64,000 bases of DNA from Streptomyces sp. NBC_00464 (GTDB taxonomy: Bacteria > Actinomycetota > Actinomycetes > Streptomycetales > Streptomycetaceae), in assembly GCF_036013915.1 (NCBI RefSeq), contig NZ_CP107899.1:6538001-6602000 (forward strand), written 5' to 3'. Made by a program: the position numbers and the translations under genes. Below the pieces are notes generated by a model. The model ran no database searches and was not told where the DNA came from. It saw only the letters and a program-made list of their open reading frames with translations. Of this stretch, positions 16,345-25,232 are shown piece by piece. Each line of letters starts with the position of its first letter. The first letter of the stretch is position 1.

Positions 16345-17973
16345 TCAGGACACGTCGACCACCACCGAGTGCCAGCCCGTCGCACCGTTGGGCACGGTGC
16401 CGACGCGCCGGTCGGTCTGCGTGGCGCCGGTACGGTCCGTCGCGCGGACCTCAAGGGTGTGATTGCCCGAAGTGGCCGGCCATTCCCACACCCACTGGCG
16501 CCAGGTGTCCCGGCTGTCCTCGGCCGCCAGCCGCGCGGTGTTCCACGGGCCGCCGTCCACCCGTACCTCGACCCGCCGGATTCCGCGGTGCTGGGCCCAG
16601 GCGACCCCGGCGACCGGGATCGTGCCGGCCTTCGGGGAGGCGAAGGGGCGGGGGGTGTCGATACGCGACTCGGTCTTGATCGGTGCCTGCTTGGACCAGG
16701 AACGCTTGACCCAGTAGGCGTCGTAGTCGTCGAACGTGGTGAGCTCGATGTCCTTGATCCACTTGCAGGCCGACACATATCCGTACAGGCCGGGGACGAC
16801 CATCCGGACCGGGAAGCCGTGCTCGAAGGGCAGTGGCTCACCGTTCATGCCCAGGGCGAGCAGCGCGTCGCGCCCGTCCATGACGTCCTCGACCGGAGTG
16901 CCGATCGTCATGCCGTCCACCGAACGCGCCACGATCTGGTCGGCGGGCCCATCGCTGGACGGCGGCCTCACCCCCGCCTCGCGCAGCAGATCGGCCAGCC
17001 GCACGCCGATCCACCGGGCGTTGCCGACATACGGTCCGCCCACCTCGTTGGAGACGCAGGTCAGGGTGATGTCGCGCTCGATGATCTCGCGGCGCAGCAG
17101 GTCCTGGAAGCTCAGCGTCAGAGGCTTCTTCACGCCTTTGCCGTGGATCCTCAGCCGCCAGTCGTTCGCGTCGGTACGCGGCACGACCAACGCCGTGTCC
17201 ACCCGGTAGAAGCTCTTGTTCGGGGTGACGAACGAGCTCAGGCCCCGGATCTTCAGATCGGTGCCCGCGGGTACGGCCGGCGCCGCCGAGTCGGGTACCG
17301 GCAGGACGAGATCACGCCGTGAGGCGGCTGCCCCGGCCTGTACGGCGGAGGTGAGCTGCCGCCCCAGCAGCCCGGCACCGGCCGAGGCCGCTGCCGCGGC
17401 GCTCGCCGCGATGACGAAGCCCCGCCGGTCGAAGGTGCCGTGGTCCGGCTCCCCGCCCCCCTCTCCAGCCGCGGGAGAGGGACCGGGAGCCGGCGCAAGC
17501 CGTCCGGCCAGGAGATACAGCACTCCTGCGGCCACCACGGCACCCACCACCGAGGGCAGGGCGTCGGACGGGTGGCCCTCCGGCCGCCCGGCCGCCGCGA
17601 CTGCCCCGACCACACCGAAGACCAGGACGGCAGCCGAGCCCAGCAGCCGGTGCCGCAGCGCCAGCACCCCGACCGCCATGGCGAAGACCGCCAAGAGCGC
17701 CAGAATGCCGAGCTCCAGCACCAGCTTGTCGTTCGTGCCGAAGTTCCGTACGGCGAAGTCCTTCAGCGCCGGGGGAGTGCGGTCGATCACCGCACCGCCC
17801 ACCGCCGCGACCGGACCCGCCTCGGGACGGACGACCGCTGCCACGAGCTCGGCGACGGCCAGGGCACAGAACCCGGCGATCAGACCGCTGAGCGCGGCGC
17901 AGGCCGCACGTGCCCAGCGGGACCGCCGGGACCCGTGGGCCCCGCTCTGCGCTTCGTTCTGATCTTCGCTCAC
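16345..17973 (-). CDS. Membrane-anchored molybdopterin oxidoreductase (sulfite-oxidase fold)
   Basis: About 542 residues. The N-terminal 200 hold four hydrophobic helices, followed by an RRGFVIAASAAAAASAG segment like a Tat anchor; the rest is an extracytoplasmic sulfite-oxidase-type molybdopterin domain with the Mo-ligand Cys in ITLTCVSNEVGG and a C-terminal immunoglobulin-like dimerisation domain (VEVRVDGGPW). The electron acceptor and substrate are unknown. The ATG at 17982 overlaps the -10 box of a SigK-type promoter, so I prefer the GTG at 17973, where transcription should start, giving a leaderless message. It is divergent from the FAD oxidase operon. Confidence 0.88.
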   Translation of the reverse strand: MSEDQNEAQSGAHGSRRSRWARAACAALSGLIAGFCALAVAELVAAVVRPEAGPVAAVGGAVIDRTPPALKDFAVRNFGTNDKLVLELGILALLAVFAMAVGVLALRHRLLGSAAVLVFGVVGAVAAAGRPEGHPSDALPSVVGAVVAAGVLYLLAGRLAPAPGPSPAAGEGGGEPDHGTFDRRGFVIAASAAAAASAGAGLLGRQLTSAVQAGAAASRRDLVLPVPDSAAPAVPAGTDLKIRGLSSFVTPNKSFYRVDTALVVPRTDANDWRLRIHGKGVKKPLTLSFQDLLRREIIERDITLTCVSNEVGGPYVGNARWIGVRLADLLREAGVRPPSSDGPADQIVARSVDGMTIGTPVEDVMDGRDALLALGMNGEPLPFEHGFPVRMVVPGLYGYVSACKWIKDIELTTFDDYDAYWVKRSWSKQAPIKTESRIDTPRPFASPKAGTIPVAGVAWAQHRGIRRVEVRVDGGPWNTARLAAEDSRDTWRQWVWEWPATSGNHTLEVRATDRTGATQTDRRVGTVPNGATGWHSVVVDVS

Positions 17974-17980
17974 AACCGGC

Positions 17981-18008
17981 ATTCGTCCCCGGACGCCCGA
18001 CGGATTGG
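17981..18008 (-). promoter_or_regulatory. SigK-type promoter of the molybdoenzyme gene
   Basis: Minus strand CCAATCC (18008-18002), 16 bases, CGAAT (17985-17981). Identical in -35, spacing and -10 to the site before sigK. Confidence 0.7.
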
Positions 18009-18041
18009 TCTGTCACCCGAACGAATGAGAGTCGGTCCCGG

Positions 18042-18070
18042 CCAATCCGCGGCGCGACCGGTAACGAACC
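18042..18070 (+). promoter_or_regulatory. SigK-type promoter of the FAD oxidase / CFA operon
   Basis: CCAATCC (18042-18048), 16 bases, CGAACC (18065-18070). It lies back-to-back with the molybdoenzyme promoter and would give a leader of about 67 bases before the ATG at 18144. Confidence 0.68.
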
Positions 18071-18143
18071 ACAGCCGAGAGGCATCGCCGCTCCCGCGCG
18101 AACGGGCGAGGGGCGAGGGGCGCCGATACGCGGAGGGAACGGC

Positions 18144-19418
18144 ATGACAGGCAGGCGGCAACGCACAGCGGTGGTGGGGAGCGGGGTGGCGGGACTGACC
18201 GCCGCCCACATCCTGCGCACGGCCCACGACGTGACGCTGTTCGAGGCGGACGACCGGGTGGGCGGTCATGCGCACACCCACGACCTCCCCGCGTCGGACG
18301 GCCGCGTCCACCGCGTGGACTCCGGATTCATCGTGCACAACCGGCGCACCTATCCCCATCTGCTGCGGCTCTTCGCGGAACTCGCCGTCCCGACCCAGGA
18401 GTCGGAGATGAGCATGTCCGTCCGGTGCGAGGGATGCGGCCTGGAGTACGCGGGCGCCCGCGGCCCGGCCGGCCTCCTCGCCCGGCCCGCCCAGCTCCGG
18501 GACCCCGCCTATCTGCGGATGCTGGCCGCCGTGCCGCGCTTCCACCGGGCCGCCCGCCGCCTCCTGGCCGACGGCGGACCGGACGCGGACACGATGACGC
18601 TCGGCGAGTTCGTCTCCCGCGGCCGCTTCTCCCCGTACTTCACCGCCCATTTCCTCACCCCCGTGGTCTCCGCGGTCTGGTCCTGCGACCCGGTGACCGC
18701 GATGCTGTACCCCGCCCGCTACCTCTTCCGGTTCCTCGACCACCACGGGATGCTCGCGGTCGGCGGCTCCCCGGTGTGGCGGACGGTCACCGGCGGTTCG
18801 GGCGCCTACGTCGAGCGGGTCACCAAGCAGCTCGCCGCCATCCGCACCGCGACCCCGGTCCGTGCCGTGCGCCGGCACGCGGGCGGCGTCGACCTCGTCA
18901 CCGCCGAGGACACCACCGAGGCATTCGACTCCGTCGTCATCGCCACCCACCCCGACCAGGCCCTGCGCATCCTCGCCGACCCGACGGACGAGGAGGTCCG
19001 GACCCTCGGCGCCTTCCGCTACTCCCGCAACCCCACCCTGCTGCACACCGACACCCGGCTGCTTCCGAGGGCCCGCGGCGCCCGTGCCTCGTGGAACTAC
19101 CTGATGCCGTCCTGCGCCGCCGACGCCGGCCACGTCACCGTCAGCTACGACATGAGCCGGCTCCAGCGGCTCGACGCCCCCGAGACCTTCCTCGTCACGC
19201 TGAACGGCGCCGACCGCGTCGCCCCTGGCCTCGTCCGCGCCCGCATGGTCTACGAACACCCCGTCTTCACCCCCGAGTCGGTGGCCGCACAGGCCCGGCT
19301 GCCCGCGCTGTCGGGCCCGGTCACCGCCTACGCGGGGGCGTACCACGGCTGGGGCTTCCACGAGGACGGCTGCCGCTCGGGGGCGGAGGCGGCCGCCGCG
19401 CTGGGGGTGGAGTGGTGA
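18144..19418 (+). CDS. FAD-dependent amine-oxidase-like oxidoreductase (Rv0449c-like)
   Basis: A 424-residue NAD(P)/FAD-binding protein. The N-terminal dinucleotide fold reads VVGSGVAGLTAAHILRTAH followed by LFEADDRVGGHAHTH, the flavin amine oxidase pattern; FIVHNRRTYPHLLRLF and the C-terminal GAYHGWGFHEDG are typical of the subgroup linked to CFA-synthase genes. The start is set by GGAGGG 7 bases before ATG 18144; a longer open frame to 17910 runs through the promoter. It is the first of five genes joined by 4-base overlaps. The mycobacterial relative Rv0449c is in the SigK operon. Its reaction is not known; oxidation of a modified acyl chain is a reasonable guess. Confidence 0.88.
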   Translation: MTGRRQRTAVVGSGVAGLTAAHILRTAHDVTLFEADDRVGGHAHTHDLPASDGRVHRVDSGFIVHNRRTYPHLLRLFAELAVPTQESEMSMSVRCEGCGLEYAGARGPAGLLARPAQLRDPAYLRMLAAVPRFHRAARRLLADGGPDADTMTLGEFVSRGRFSPYFTAHFLTPVVSAVWSCDPVTAMLYPARYLFRFLDHHGMLAVGGSPVWRTVTGGSGAYVERVTKQLAAIRTATPVRAVRRHAGGVDLVTAEDTTEAFDSVVIATHPDQALRILADPTDEEVRTLGAFRYSRNPTLLHTDTRLLPRARGARASWNYLMPSCAADAGHVTVSYDMSRLQRLDAPETFLVTLNGADRVAPGLVRARMVYEHPVFTPESVAAQARLPALSGPVTAYAGAYHGWGFHEDGCRSGAEAAAALGVEW

Positions 19419-20137
19419 ACGCCCTCTACCCGTGCACGATCGCCCATGTACGGACCGCGCCCAGCAAGTACGCGTTCCGGCACCGCACCTATCTGTGGCT
19501 GATCGACCCGGACGGACCGCCACCGCTGCCCGCAGCCCTGCGCCTCCTGGCCGGCTTCGACCCGCGCGACCACTTCGGCGGCACGGCCCCGACCATCCGG
19601 GCCGGCCTGAGCCGCTTCCTGGCCGCGAACGGCGTCGACCTCGCCGACGGAACCGTGCGCATGCTCACCCAGGCCCGGGTGTTCGGCCATGTCTTCAACC
19701 CGCTGACCGTCTACTGGTGCCGCCGCGCCGACGGCAGCCCGCTCTGCACGGTCGCCGAGGTGCACAACACGTACGGCGAACGCCACTGCTACCTGCTGCG
19801 CCCGGACGCCGACGGCCGGGCGTCCACCGGCAAGGAGTTCTACGTGTCGCCGTTCTTCGACGTCGACGGCTCCTACCGGATGCGGCTGCCCGAGCCGGGG
19901 CCCCGGCTCGACCTGACGGTGCATCTGGAACGGGCCGGCCTGCGGCCCTTCACCGCCACCGTCCGCGGAGTGCGCCGCCCGGTCACCCCGCGCGTGCTGC
20001 TCAGGCTGGCGCTGCTCCATCCCTGGTCCACCGCCGTCGTCTCGGCCGCCATCCGGCTGCACGGCATCCGCCTGCTGATGCGCGGACTGCCCGTACAGCC
20101 CCGTCCCCGCCACCGCCCCCAGGAAGGAATGCAGTGA
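19415..20137 (+). CDS. DUF1365 protein (Rv0448c-like)
   Basis: A 240-residue DUF1365 protein. Typical stretches are YPCTIAHVRTAPSKYAFRHR at the N-terminus, RVFGHVFNPLTVYWC in the middle and KEFYVSPFFDVDGSY. The family is found almost only between an FAD oxidase and a CFA-like methyltransferase, in actinobacteria and proteobacteria, and its biochemical role is unknown. The GTG at 19415 overlaps the upstream stop by 4 bases; GTG 19412 is an equally possible start. Confidence 0.88.
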   Translation: MNALYPCTIAHVRTAPSKYAFRHRTYLWLIDPDGPPPLPAALRLLAGFDPRDHFGGTAPTIRAGLSRFLAANGVDLADGTVRMLTQARVFGHVFNPLTVYWCRRADGSPLCTVAEVHNTYGERHCYLLRPDADGRASTGKEFYVSPFFDVDGSYRMRLPEPGPRLDLTVHLERAGLRPFTATVRGVRRPVTPRVLLRLALLHPWSTAVVSAAIRLHGIRLLMRGLPVQPRPRHRPQEGMQ

Positions 20138-21438
20138 GCGTCTCCACGTCCCACTCCCCGTCCGCCTGCCCCTCCCCGTCCTCCTCCTCGCCTCCGGTGC
20201 ACGCCACCGCGGGCATCGACGCGGGGCGCTGGCCCGATGTCGTGCGGCCCCCGCGCGCATCCGCGCTGCGGACCGCCGTCGCCGAACGGCTCGTCCGTCG
20301 CGCGCTGGCCCGCCTGCCGCTCCGGGTGCGCCTGGCCGGACGCGAGGACCTCGGCCTCGGCGGCCCGCTGATGGACGTCCGCGACCCCGCCATGTTCTTC
20401 CGCAGGATCGGGGCCGACGGGCTGATCGGATTCGGTGAGTCGTACATGGCGGGGGAGTGGGACTCACCCGACCCGGTGGGTGTGCTGACCGTCCTCGCCG
20501 ACCAGGTCGCCTCCCTGATCCCGCAGCCCCTCCAGCGGCTGCGGGGCATCTGGGCCCGCAGCCGCCCGGCCGGACAGCTCGGCACCCGGCAGGGCGCCCG
20601 CGACAACATCAGCCATCACTACGACCTGTCCAACGACCTCTTCGCGCTCTTCCTCGACGAGACCCTCAGCTACTCCTCCGCAGTCTTCCGGGGCTTCCCC
20701 GCCGAGCCCGCCCTGCTGCCCGCCGCCCAGCACCGCAAGATCGACCGGCTGCTCGACCTCGCGGACGTCGGACCCGGCACCGAGCTTCTCGAAATCGGCA
20801 CCGGCTGGGGCGAACTGGCGATCCGGGCCGCCGCCCGCGGCGCCCGCGTCGTCTCCGTCACCCTGTCCCGGGAGCAGCAGGAGCTGGCCCGCCGCCGGAT
20901 CAGGGACGCCGGATACGAGGACCGCGTCGACGTTCGGCTCTGCGACTACCGCGACGTCGCAGGGGAGTACGACGCGATCGTCAGCGTCGAGATGATCGAG
21001 GCGGTCGGCGCGGAGTTCTGGCCCGTCTACTTCCGCACCCTGGAACAGCGGCTCGCCCCCGGCGGCCGGATCGCCCTCCAGGCCATCACCATGCCCGACG
21101 ACCGGCTGCGCGCCGGCGGGAACACCTACACCTGGATCCAGAAGTACATCTTCCCCGGCGGACTCCTCCCGTCCGTCGAGGCCGTCGAACAGGTCACCAC
21201 CGAGCACACCGGCCTGCGCATCGAGCGCTGCGACGACTTCGGCACGCACTACGCCGAGACGCTGCGGCTGTGGCGGGAACGGTTCACCGAACGGGCCGCC
21301 GACGTCGACGCGCTCGGCTTCGACGCCACCTTCCGCCGGATGTGGACCTTCTATCTGTCCTACTCCGAAGCGGGATTCCGCTCCGGCTACCTCCATGTGC
21401 AGCAGATGCTGCTGACCCGTCAGGAAACAGCGCGATGA
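20134..21438 (+). CDS. Cyclopropane-fatty-acid-synthase-like SAM methyltransferase (UfaA1-like)
   Basis: A 434-residue methyltransferase of the CFA/Mma family, acting on unsaturated acyl chains of phospholipids. The first 60 residues are Ser/Pro-rich and poorly conserved. The N-terminal lipid-binding part contains IGFGESYMAGEW; then come ISHHYDLSNDLFALFLD, the SAM motif LLEIGTGWGELAIRAA and VSVEMIEAVGAEFW, all standard for the family. It overlaps both neighbours by 4 bases. The mycobacterial SigK operon has one such gene (Rv0447c, ufaA1); here there are two different copies. Confidence 0.9.
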   Translation: MSVSTSHSPSACPSPSSSSPPVHATAGIDAGRWPDVVRPPRASALRTAVAERLVRRALARLPLRVRLAGREDLGLGGPLMDVRDPAMFFRRIGADGLIGFGESYMAGEWDSPDPVGVLTVLADQVASLIPQPLQRLRGIWARSRPAGQLGTRQGARDNISHHYDLSNDLFALFLDETLSYSSAVFRGFPAEPALLPAAQHRKIDRLLDLADVGPGTELLEIGTGWGELAIRAAARGARVVSVTLSREQQELARRRIRDAGYEDRVDVRLCDYRDVAGEYDAIVSVEMIEAVGAEFWPVYFRTLEQRLAPGGRIALQAITMPDDRLRAGGNTYTWIQKYIFPGGLLPSVEAVEQVTTEHTGLRIERCDDFGTHYAETLRLWRERFTERAADVDALGFDATFRRMWTFYLSYSEAGFRSGYLHVQQMLLTRQETAR

Positions 21439-22805
21439 CACTCACCGCCAATCGGGCCGCCGCCCCCGGCGCGGCGCAACGCCTCGAACCCCTCGTCGAG
21501 CAGCTGCTCGGCGGCGAACTCCCCGTCAGGGCAAGGATGTGGGACGGCAGCGAGACCGGCGCCCCCGACGGGCCCCTGGTCCACGTCCGCTCCCGCCGTG
21601 CGCTGCGCCGGCTTCTGTGGGCCCCCGGCGAACTGGGCCTCGCCGAGGCCTACATCACCGGGGACATCGACATCGAGGGAGACCTCGCCACCGGGCTGCG
21701 GGCCATGCGCCACGCGGTGCGCGAGCGCGGACTGCGCCCGCCGCGCCCCGGCCGCGGCGGGCGGCTGCGGGCTCTCGGCACCGCCCTGCGCATGGGCGCC
21801 GTCGGCCCCCGGCCCCCGGTGCCCGCGGCCCGCGCCGGGCTCCACGGCGTGCTGCACAGCAAGGCCCGCGACCGGGCCGCCGTCAGCCACCACTACGACC
21901 TCTCCAACGCCTTCTACGCGCTGCTCCTCGACGAGACGATGGCCTACTCCTGCGGCTACTGGACCAGTGACGCCGCCGGCTACGGCCCCGCGGACGCGCA
22001 GCGCGACAAGCTCGAACTCATCTGCCGCAAGCTGGGACTGCGCCCGGGCGCGCGGCTGCTGGACATCGGCTGCGGCTGGGGATCGCTGACGCTGTACGCC
22101 GCGCAGCGGCACGGCGTCCGCGTCACCGCGGTCACCCTCGCCCGGGAACAGGCGGCGTACGTACGCCATCAGGTGGCCGAACGGAACCTGGAGGACCTCG
22201 TCGAGGTCCGCTGCTGCGACTACCGCGACATCGCGCGGGCTCCGGGCCACGAGGGCGGGTACGACGCGGTGTCCACCGTGGAGATGGGCGAGCACGTCGG
22301 GGACGCGCAGTACCCGGCCTTCGCCGGGACGCTGCACGCCATGGTCCGGCCGCGCGGCCGGGTGCTCGTCCAGCAGATGTCGCGGGGACGCGACGCCCCG
22401 GGCGGCGGCGCGTTCATCGAGTCGTACATCGCCCCCGACATGCACATGCGCCCGCTCGGCGAGACGGTCGAGCTGCTGGAGGGCGCCGGACTCGAAGTGC
22501 GTGACGTCGAGGGGCTGCGCGAGCACTACGTACGGACCGTCGACGCGTGGCGGCGCACCCTGGAGGAGCACCACCAGGAGTTCACGGACCTCGTCGGCGA
22601 GGAGACCGTGCGGGTGTGGCGGCTCTATCTGGCGGGCGGCGCCCTCGCCTTCGAGGAACGGCGGATGGGCGTGGACCAGATCCTCTCCGTACGGCCGGAG
22701 GCCACCGGTGCGGCCGGGATGCCGGGCACTCGCAGCGGCTGGTACGCGGCTCCGGCCGAGGTGCCTGCCGCGCGCGACGGGGCGTCGGCGGGACTCGCGG
22801 AGTGA
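21435..22805 (+). CDS. Second cyclopropane-fatty-acid-synthase-like methyltransferase
   Basis: A 456-residue CFA-family enzyme: VSHHYDLSNAFYALLLDETM, SAM motif LLDIGCGWGSLTLYAA, and VSTVEMGEHVGDAQYP. Its N-terminal domain (LGLAEAYITGDIDIEGDLA) differs from that of the upstream copy, and the two diverge well beyond recent duplication, so they may add the methylene or methyl group at different positions or to different lipids. The ATG at 21435 overlaps the upstream stop by 4 bases. Confidence 0.9.
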   Translation: MTLTANRAAAPGAAQRLEPLVEQLLGGELPVRARMWDGSETGAPDGPLVHVRSRRALRRLLWAPGELGLAEAYITGDIDIEGDLATGLRAMRHAVRERGLRPPRPGRGGRLRALGTALRMGAVGPRPPVPAARAGLHGVLHSKARDRAAVSHHYDLSNAFYALLLDETMAYSCGYWTSDAAGYGPADAQRDKLELICRKLGLRPGARLLDIGCGWGSLTLYAAQRHGVRVTAVTLAREQAAYVRHQVAERNLEDLVEVRCCDYRDIARAPGHEGGYDAVSTVEMGEHVGDAQYPAFAGTLHAMVRPRGRVLVQQMSRGRDAPGGGAFIESYIAPDMHMRPLGETVELLEGAGLEVRDVEGLREHYVRTVDAWRRTLEEHHQEFTDLVGEETVRVWRLYLAGGALAFEERRMGVDQILSVRPEATGAAGMPGTRSGWYAAPAEVPAARDGASAGLAE

Positions 22806-23602
22806 ACGGCTTCGCATGGGAGGCGTTCGCACAGGGCCTGTTGCCCTGTGCGGGCGCCGCCCTCGCCGTCATGCTCGCCACGTTCGCCGTCGGCCTGCGC
22901 ATGGGTGTGCACCGGGTCGTGGACGTCGCCTGGGGGCTGGGGTTCACCGCCCTCGCCCTCGTCTCGTACGGCATGTCGGCGGCGGACGGGGACGGCGCCC
23001 GCCGCCTCCTGGTCACCGTGCTCACGGCCGTGTGGGGGCTGCGCCTGGCCTGGCACATCGCCCGCCGGGGCAGGGGACACGGCGAGGACCCGCGGTACGC
23101 GGCGATGCTTGCCAAGGCCCCGGGCAATCCGGATCTGTACGCCCTGCGGAAGGTGTATCTGCTCCAGGGCGCCCTCGTCTGGCTGATCTCGCTCCCGGTG
23201 CAGGCGGCCGGGTATCTGACGGGCCCGGCCGGGGGATGGGCCTGGGCCGGTGCGGGAGTGTGGGCGGTGGGGCTGGCCTTCGAAGCGGTGGGCGACCACC
23301 AGCTGGCCCGGTTCAAGGCCGACCCGGACAACCAGGGGAAGATCATGGACCGCGGACTGTGGGCCTGGACCCGGCATCCCAACTACTTCGGCGACTTCTG
23401 CGTGTGGTGGGGCCTGTTCCTGATCGTCTGCCAGGCACCCGGGGCCGCCGCCGCCACCCTGGTGGCACCCGTCCTGATGAGCTTCCTGCTCATCGGCGGC
23501 AGCGGGAAGGCGCTCCTTGAGCGGCATCTGGACGAGCGCCCCGGCTTCGCCGCGTACAAGGCCCGGACCAGCGGCTTCCTCCCGCGCCCACCGCGCCGCT
23601 GA
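22802..23602 (+). CDS. DUF1295 membrane protein (steroid-reductase-like; Rv0446c-like)
   Basis: A 266-residue polytopic protein with about six hydrophobic helices and a DUF1295 / isoprenylcysteine methyltransferase-like C-terminus: QDNQGKIMD-type region reads DPDNQGKIMDRGLWAWTRHP followed by NYFGDFCVWWGL. In this fold the RHPNYF segment binds a nucleotide cofactor (NADPH or SAM). It is last in the operon, overlapping the CFA gene by 4 bases, and has a counterpart in the M. tuberculosis SigK operon. It may reduce or methylate the lipid made by the two CFA enzymes. Confidence 0.85.
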   Translation: MNGFAWEAFAQGLLPCAGAALAVMLATFAVGLRMGVHRVVDVAWGLGFTALALVSYGMSAADGDGARRLLVTVLTAVWGLRLAWHIARRGRGHGEDPRYAAMLAKAPGNPDLYALRKVYLLQGALVWLISLPVQAAGYLTGPAGGWAWAGAGVWAVGLAFEAVGDHQLARFKADPDNQGKIMDRGLWAWTRHPNYFGDFCVWWGLFLIVCQAPGAAAATLVAPVLMSFLLIGGSGKALLERHLDERPGFAAYKARTSGFLPRPPRR

Positions 23603-23645
23603 GTGGCCAAAGTCGCGTCCCGCACTCCGCCGGGGCGCAGTGTGT

Positions 23646-23681
23646 CCCGTACTCCGCCGCCTCCCAACGGCGGAGTACGGG
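23646..23681. terminator. Bidirectional terminator between the CFA operon and rskA
   Basis: A perfect 14-base stem, CCCGTACTCCGCCG (23646-23659) with its complement (23668-23681), loop of 8. A partial copy of the left arm (GTCCCGCACTCCGCCG) lies about 30 bases upstream. Confidence 0.7.
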
Positions 23682-23834
23682 ATGAACACCGCGAAATGGC
23701 CACGGCCCGCCGGGACGACCCGATCCGGGGCGAGCACCTGTGACCACTGCGTCAGGGGCCCGGACGCGCGGCCGGGCCGGTCACCGAAGACGGGTGCCCG
23801 GCCCGGCGCCGCTCATGCGGCCAGGGGCGCTCGT

Positions 23835-24611
23835 TCACGCCGACGGCAGGTCTATCAGCGCCAGCGGGGCCGACGTCGGCTGCGCCGATCCGCCTGCCGG
23901 TTCGACGGTGACGCCCATGCCCGTCGCGTCGTCCACCGGCCCGTCGAGCAGGGTCGCGTACGTCGTCGACGTGGGGCCCGCAGCCCGCATCAGGCCCGCT
24001 GAGCGCATCGTGCCGTCGTCGTCGAACCACAGCTGGTAGACCTTGCCGACGGGGGCCCCGGGGAGTCCCGCGGCCAGGAACGCGGCGCGGTTCTCGCTCT
24101 TGGAGACCACGACCGTGCCCTTCCCGCCGTCCTCCAGGGTCCCGGATCGCGACTGTGCGTCGGGCGCCGCGAGGACCTGCGCGAGCTGCTCGCTCTGCTG
24201 ATGGGTGGCGCGGGCGTCCTGCCTGGCGTCCTGGGCCGCCTGGTTCTGCCACACCGCGATACCGCCGAAGCCTGCGGCGGCGGCCAGGCTCGCGGCGAGC
24301 GCGAACTTCGGCCACCGGGCGGCGCGGCCGGCGGTGTTGCGGCCGGTGGTTCCGGTGCGGGCGCGGCGGCCACCGGACGGCGGCTCCTGGCGGACGGTCG
24401 CGATCTCCCGCAGTACCCGCTCGCGAAGCTCCCGCGGCGGCGTGGCGGAGACGGCGAGCCCGAGCCGGGTCGCGGTCTCCGAGAACTCGCGCACCTCGAC
24501 GGAACAGGCGTCGCAGTCGCCCAGATGACGTTCGAACTCCCGGCGTTCGGATTCCGGCAGCGCGTGCAGGGCGTAGGCCCCCGTCAGTGTGTGCAGTCCG
24601 GCGTCGCTCAT
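23835..24611 (-). CDS. rskA: Anti-sigma-K factor RskA-like
   Basis: A 258-residue membrane anti-sigma factor. The N-terminal zinc-type anti-sigma domain has HTLTGAYALHALPESER and the HLGDCDACSVEV cluster (Cys34, Cys37). One hydrophobic helix (WPKFALAASLAAAAGFGGIAV, about 98-120) precedes the extracytoplasmic RskA domain, which contains VYQLWFDDDGTM. It overlaps sigK by 4 bases, the standard arrangement for a sigma factor held by its own membrane anchor and released by proteolysis. Confidence 0.92.
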   Translation of the reverse strand: MSDAGLHTLTGAYALHALPESERREFERHLGDCDACSVEVREFSETATRLGLAVSATPPRELRERVLREIATVRQEPPSGGRRARTGTTGRNTAGRAARWPKFALAASLAAAAGFGGIAVWQNQAAQDARQDARATHQQSEQLAQVLAAPDAQSRSGTLEDGGKGTVVVSKSENRAAFLAAGLPGAPVGKVYQLWFDDDGTMRSAGLMRAAGPTSTTYATLLDGPVDDATGMGVTVEPAGGSAQPTSAPLALIDLPSA

Positions 24612-25192
24612 GCGTTCACCCCGAGGCAGTCGCGCAGCCGGATCAGTCCGTCGCGCAGTCGAGTCTTGATCGTTCCCAGCGGTGTCGCGAGCAGCTCCGC
24701 CACCTCGCGATAGGTCAGCCCTCGGTAGTACGCCAGGGTGACGGATTCCCGTTGCAGCTCGGACAGGGTCCGCATGCAGCGGCGTACCTGCTCCTGCTCA
24801 AGACGACTCTCCACCTGTTCGGTGACGTCGTCGAAGGCGGGAGTGCGGTCGAGCAGCGCGGCCTTGTGCTCACGGGCCGTCGTCGCCTCCACCGAGCGCA
24901 CCCGGTCCACCGCGCGGTGATGGGCCAGCGTCAGCACCCAGTTCATGGCACTCCCGCGGGCCGCCTGGAAGCGCGGCGCCGTACGCCACACCTCGACCAG
25001 TACCTCCTGCGCGACCTCCTCCGACTGGGCGGGGTCACGCAGGACGCTGCGCACCAGTCCGAGCACCGGCCCGCAGACTGCCTCGTACACCTGCGAGAAG
25101 GCATCCTGATCGCCCCGGGCGACCATGCCCAGAAGCTCCTGGAGATCGGGCCCCGCCGAGGTCGATCCGCTGATGTGCACGGCTTCTTTCAC
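24608..25192 (-). CDS. sigK: ECF sigma factor SigK-like
   Basis: A 194-residue ECF sigma factor. Region 2 (DQDAFSQVYEAVCGPVLGLV, EEVAQEVLVEVWRTAPRF, ARGSAMNWVLTLAHHRAVDR) and region 4 (SELQRESVTLAYYRGLTYRE, TPLGTIKTRLRDGLIRLR) are complete. Cys139 and Cys189 are 50 residues apart, as are Cys133 and Cys183 of M. tuberculosis SigK, whose disulfide controls RskA binding. The GTG start has GGAAGGAAG just upstream. A CCAATCC-N16-CGAAT promoter before the gene, identical to that of the molybdoenzyme, implies autoregulation. Confidence 0.93.
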   Translation of the reverse strand: MKEAVHISGSTSAGPDLQELLGMVARGDQDAFSQVYEAVCGPVLGLVRSVLRDPAQSEEVAQEVLVEVWRTAPRFQAARGSAMNWVLTLAHHRAVDRVRSVEATTAREHKAALLDRTPAFDDVTEQVESRLEQEQVRRCMRTLSELQRESVTLAYYRGLTYREVAELLATPLGTIKTRLRDGLIRLRDCLGVNA

Positions 25193-25232
25193 GCGGGCTT
25201 CCTTCCAGGATGCTCATCGGTCTCCAGGGGTG

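Noticed and set aside
20134..22805. Tandem CFA genes as a recent duplication or assembly artefact
   Set aside because: The proteins differ throughout apart from family motifs, so they are old paralogues.
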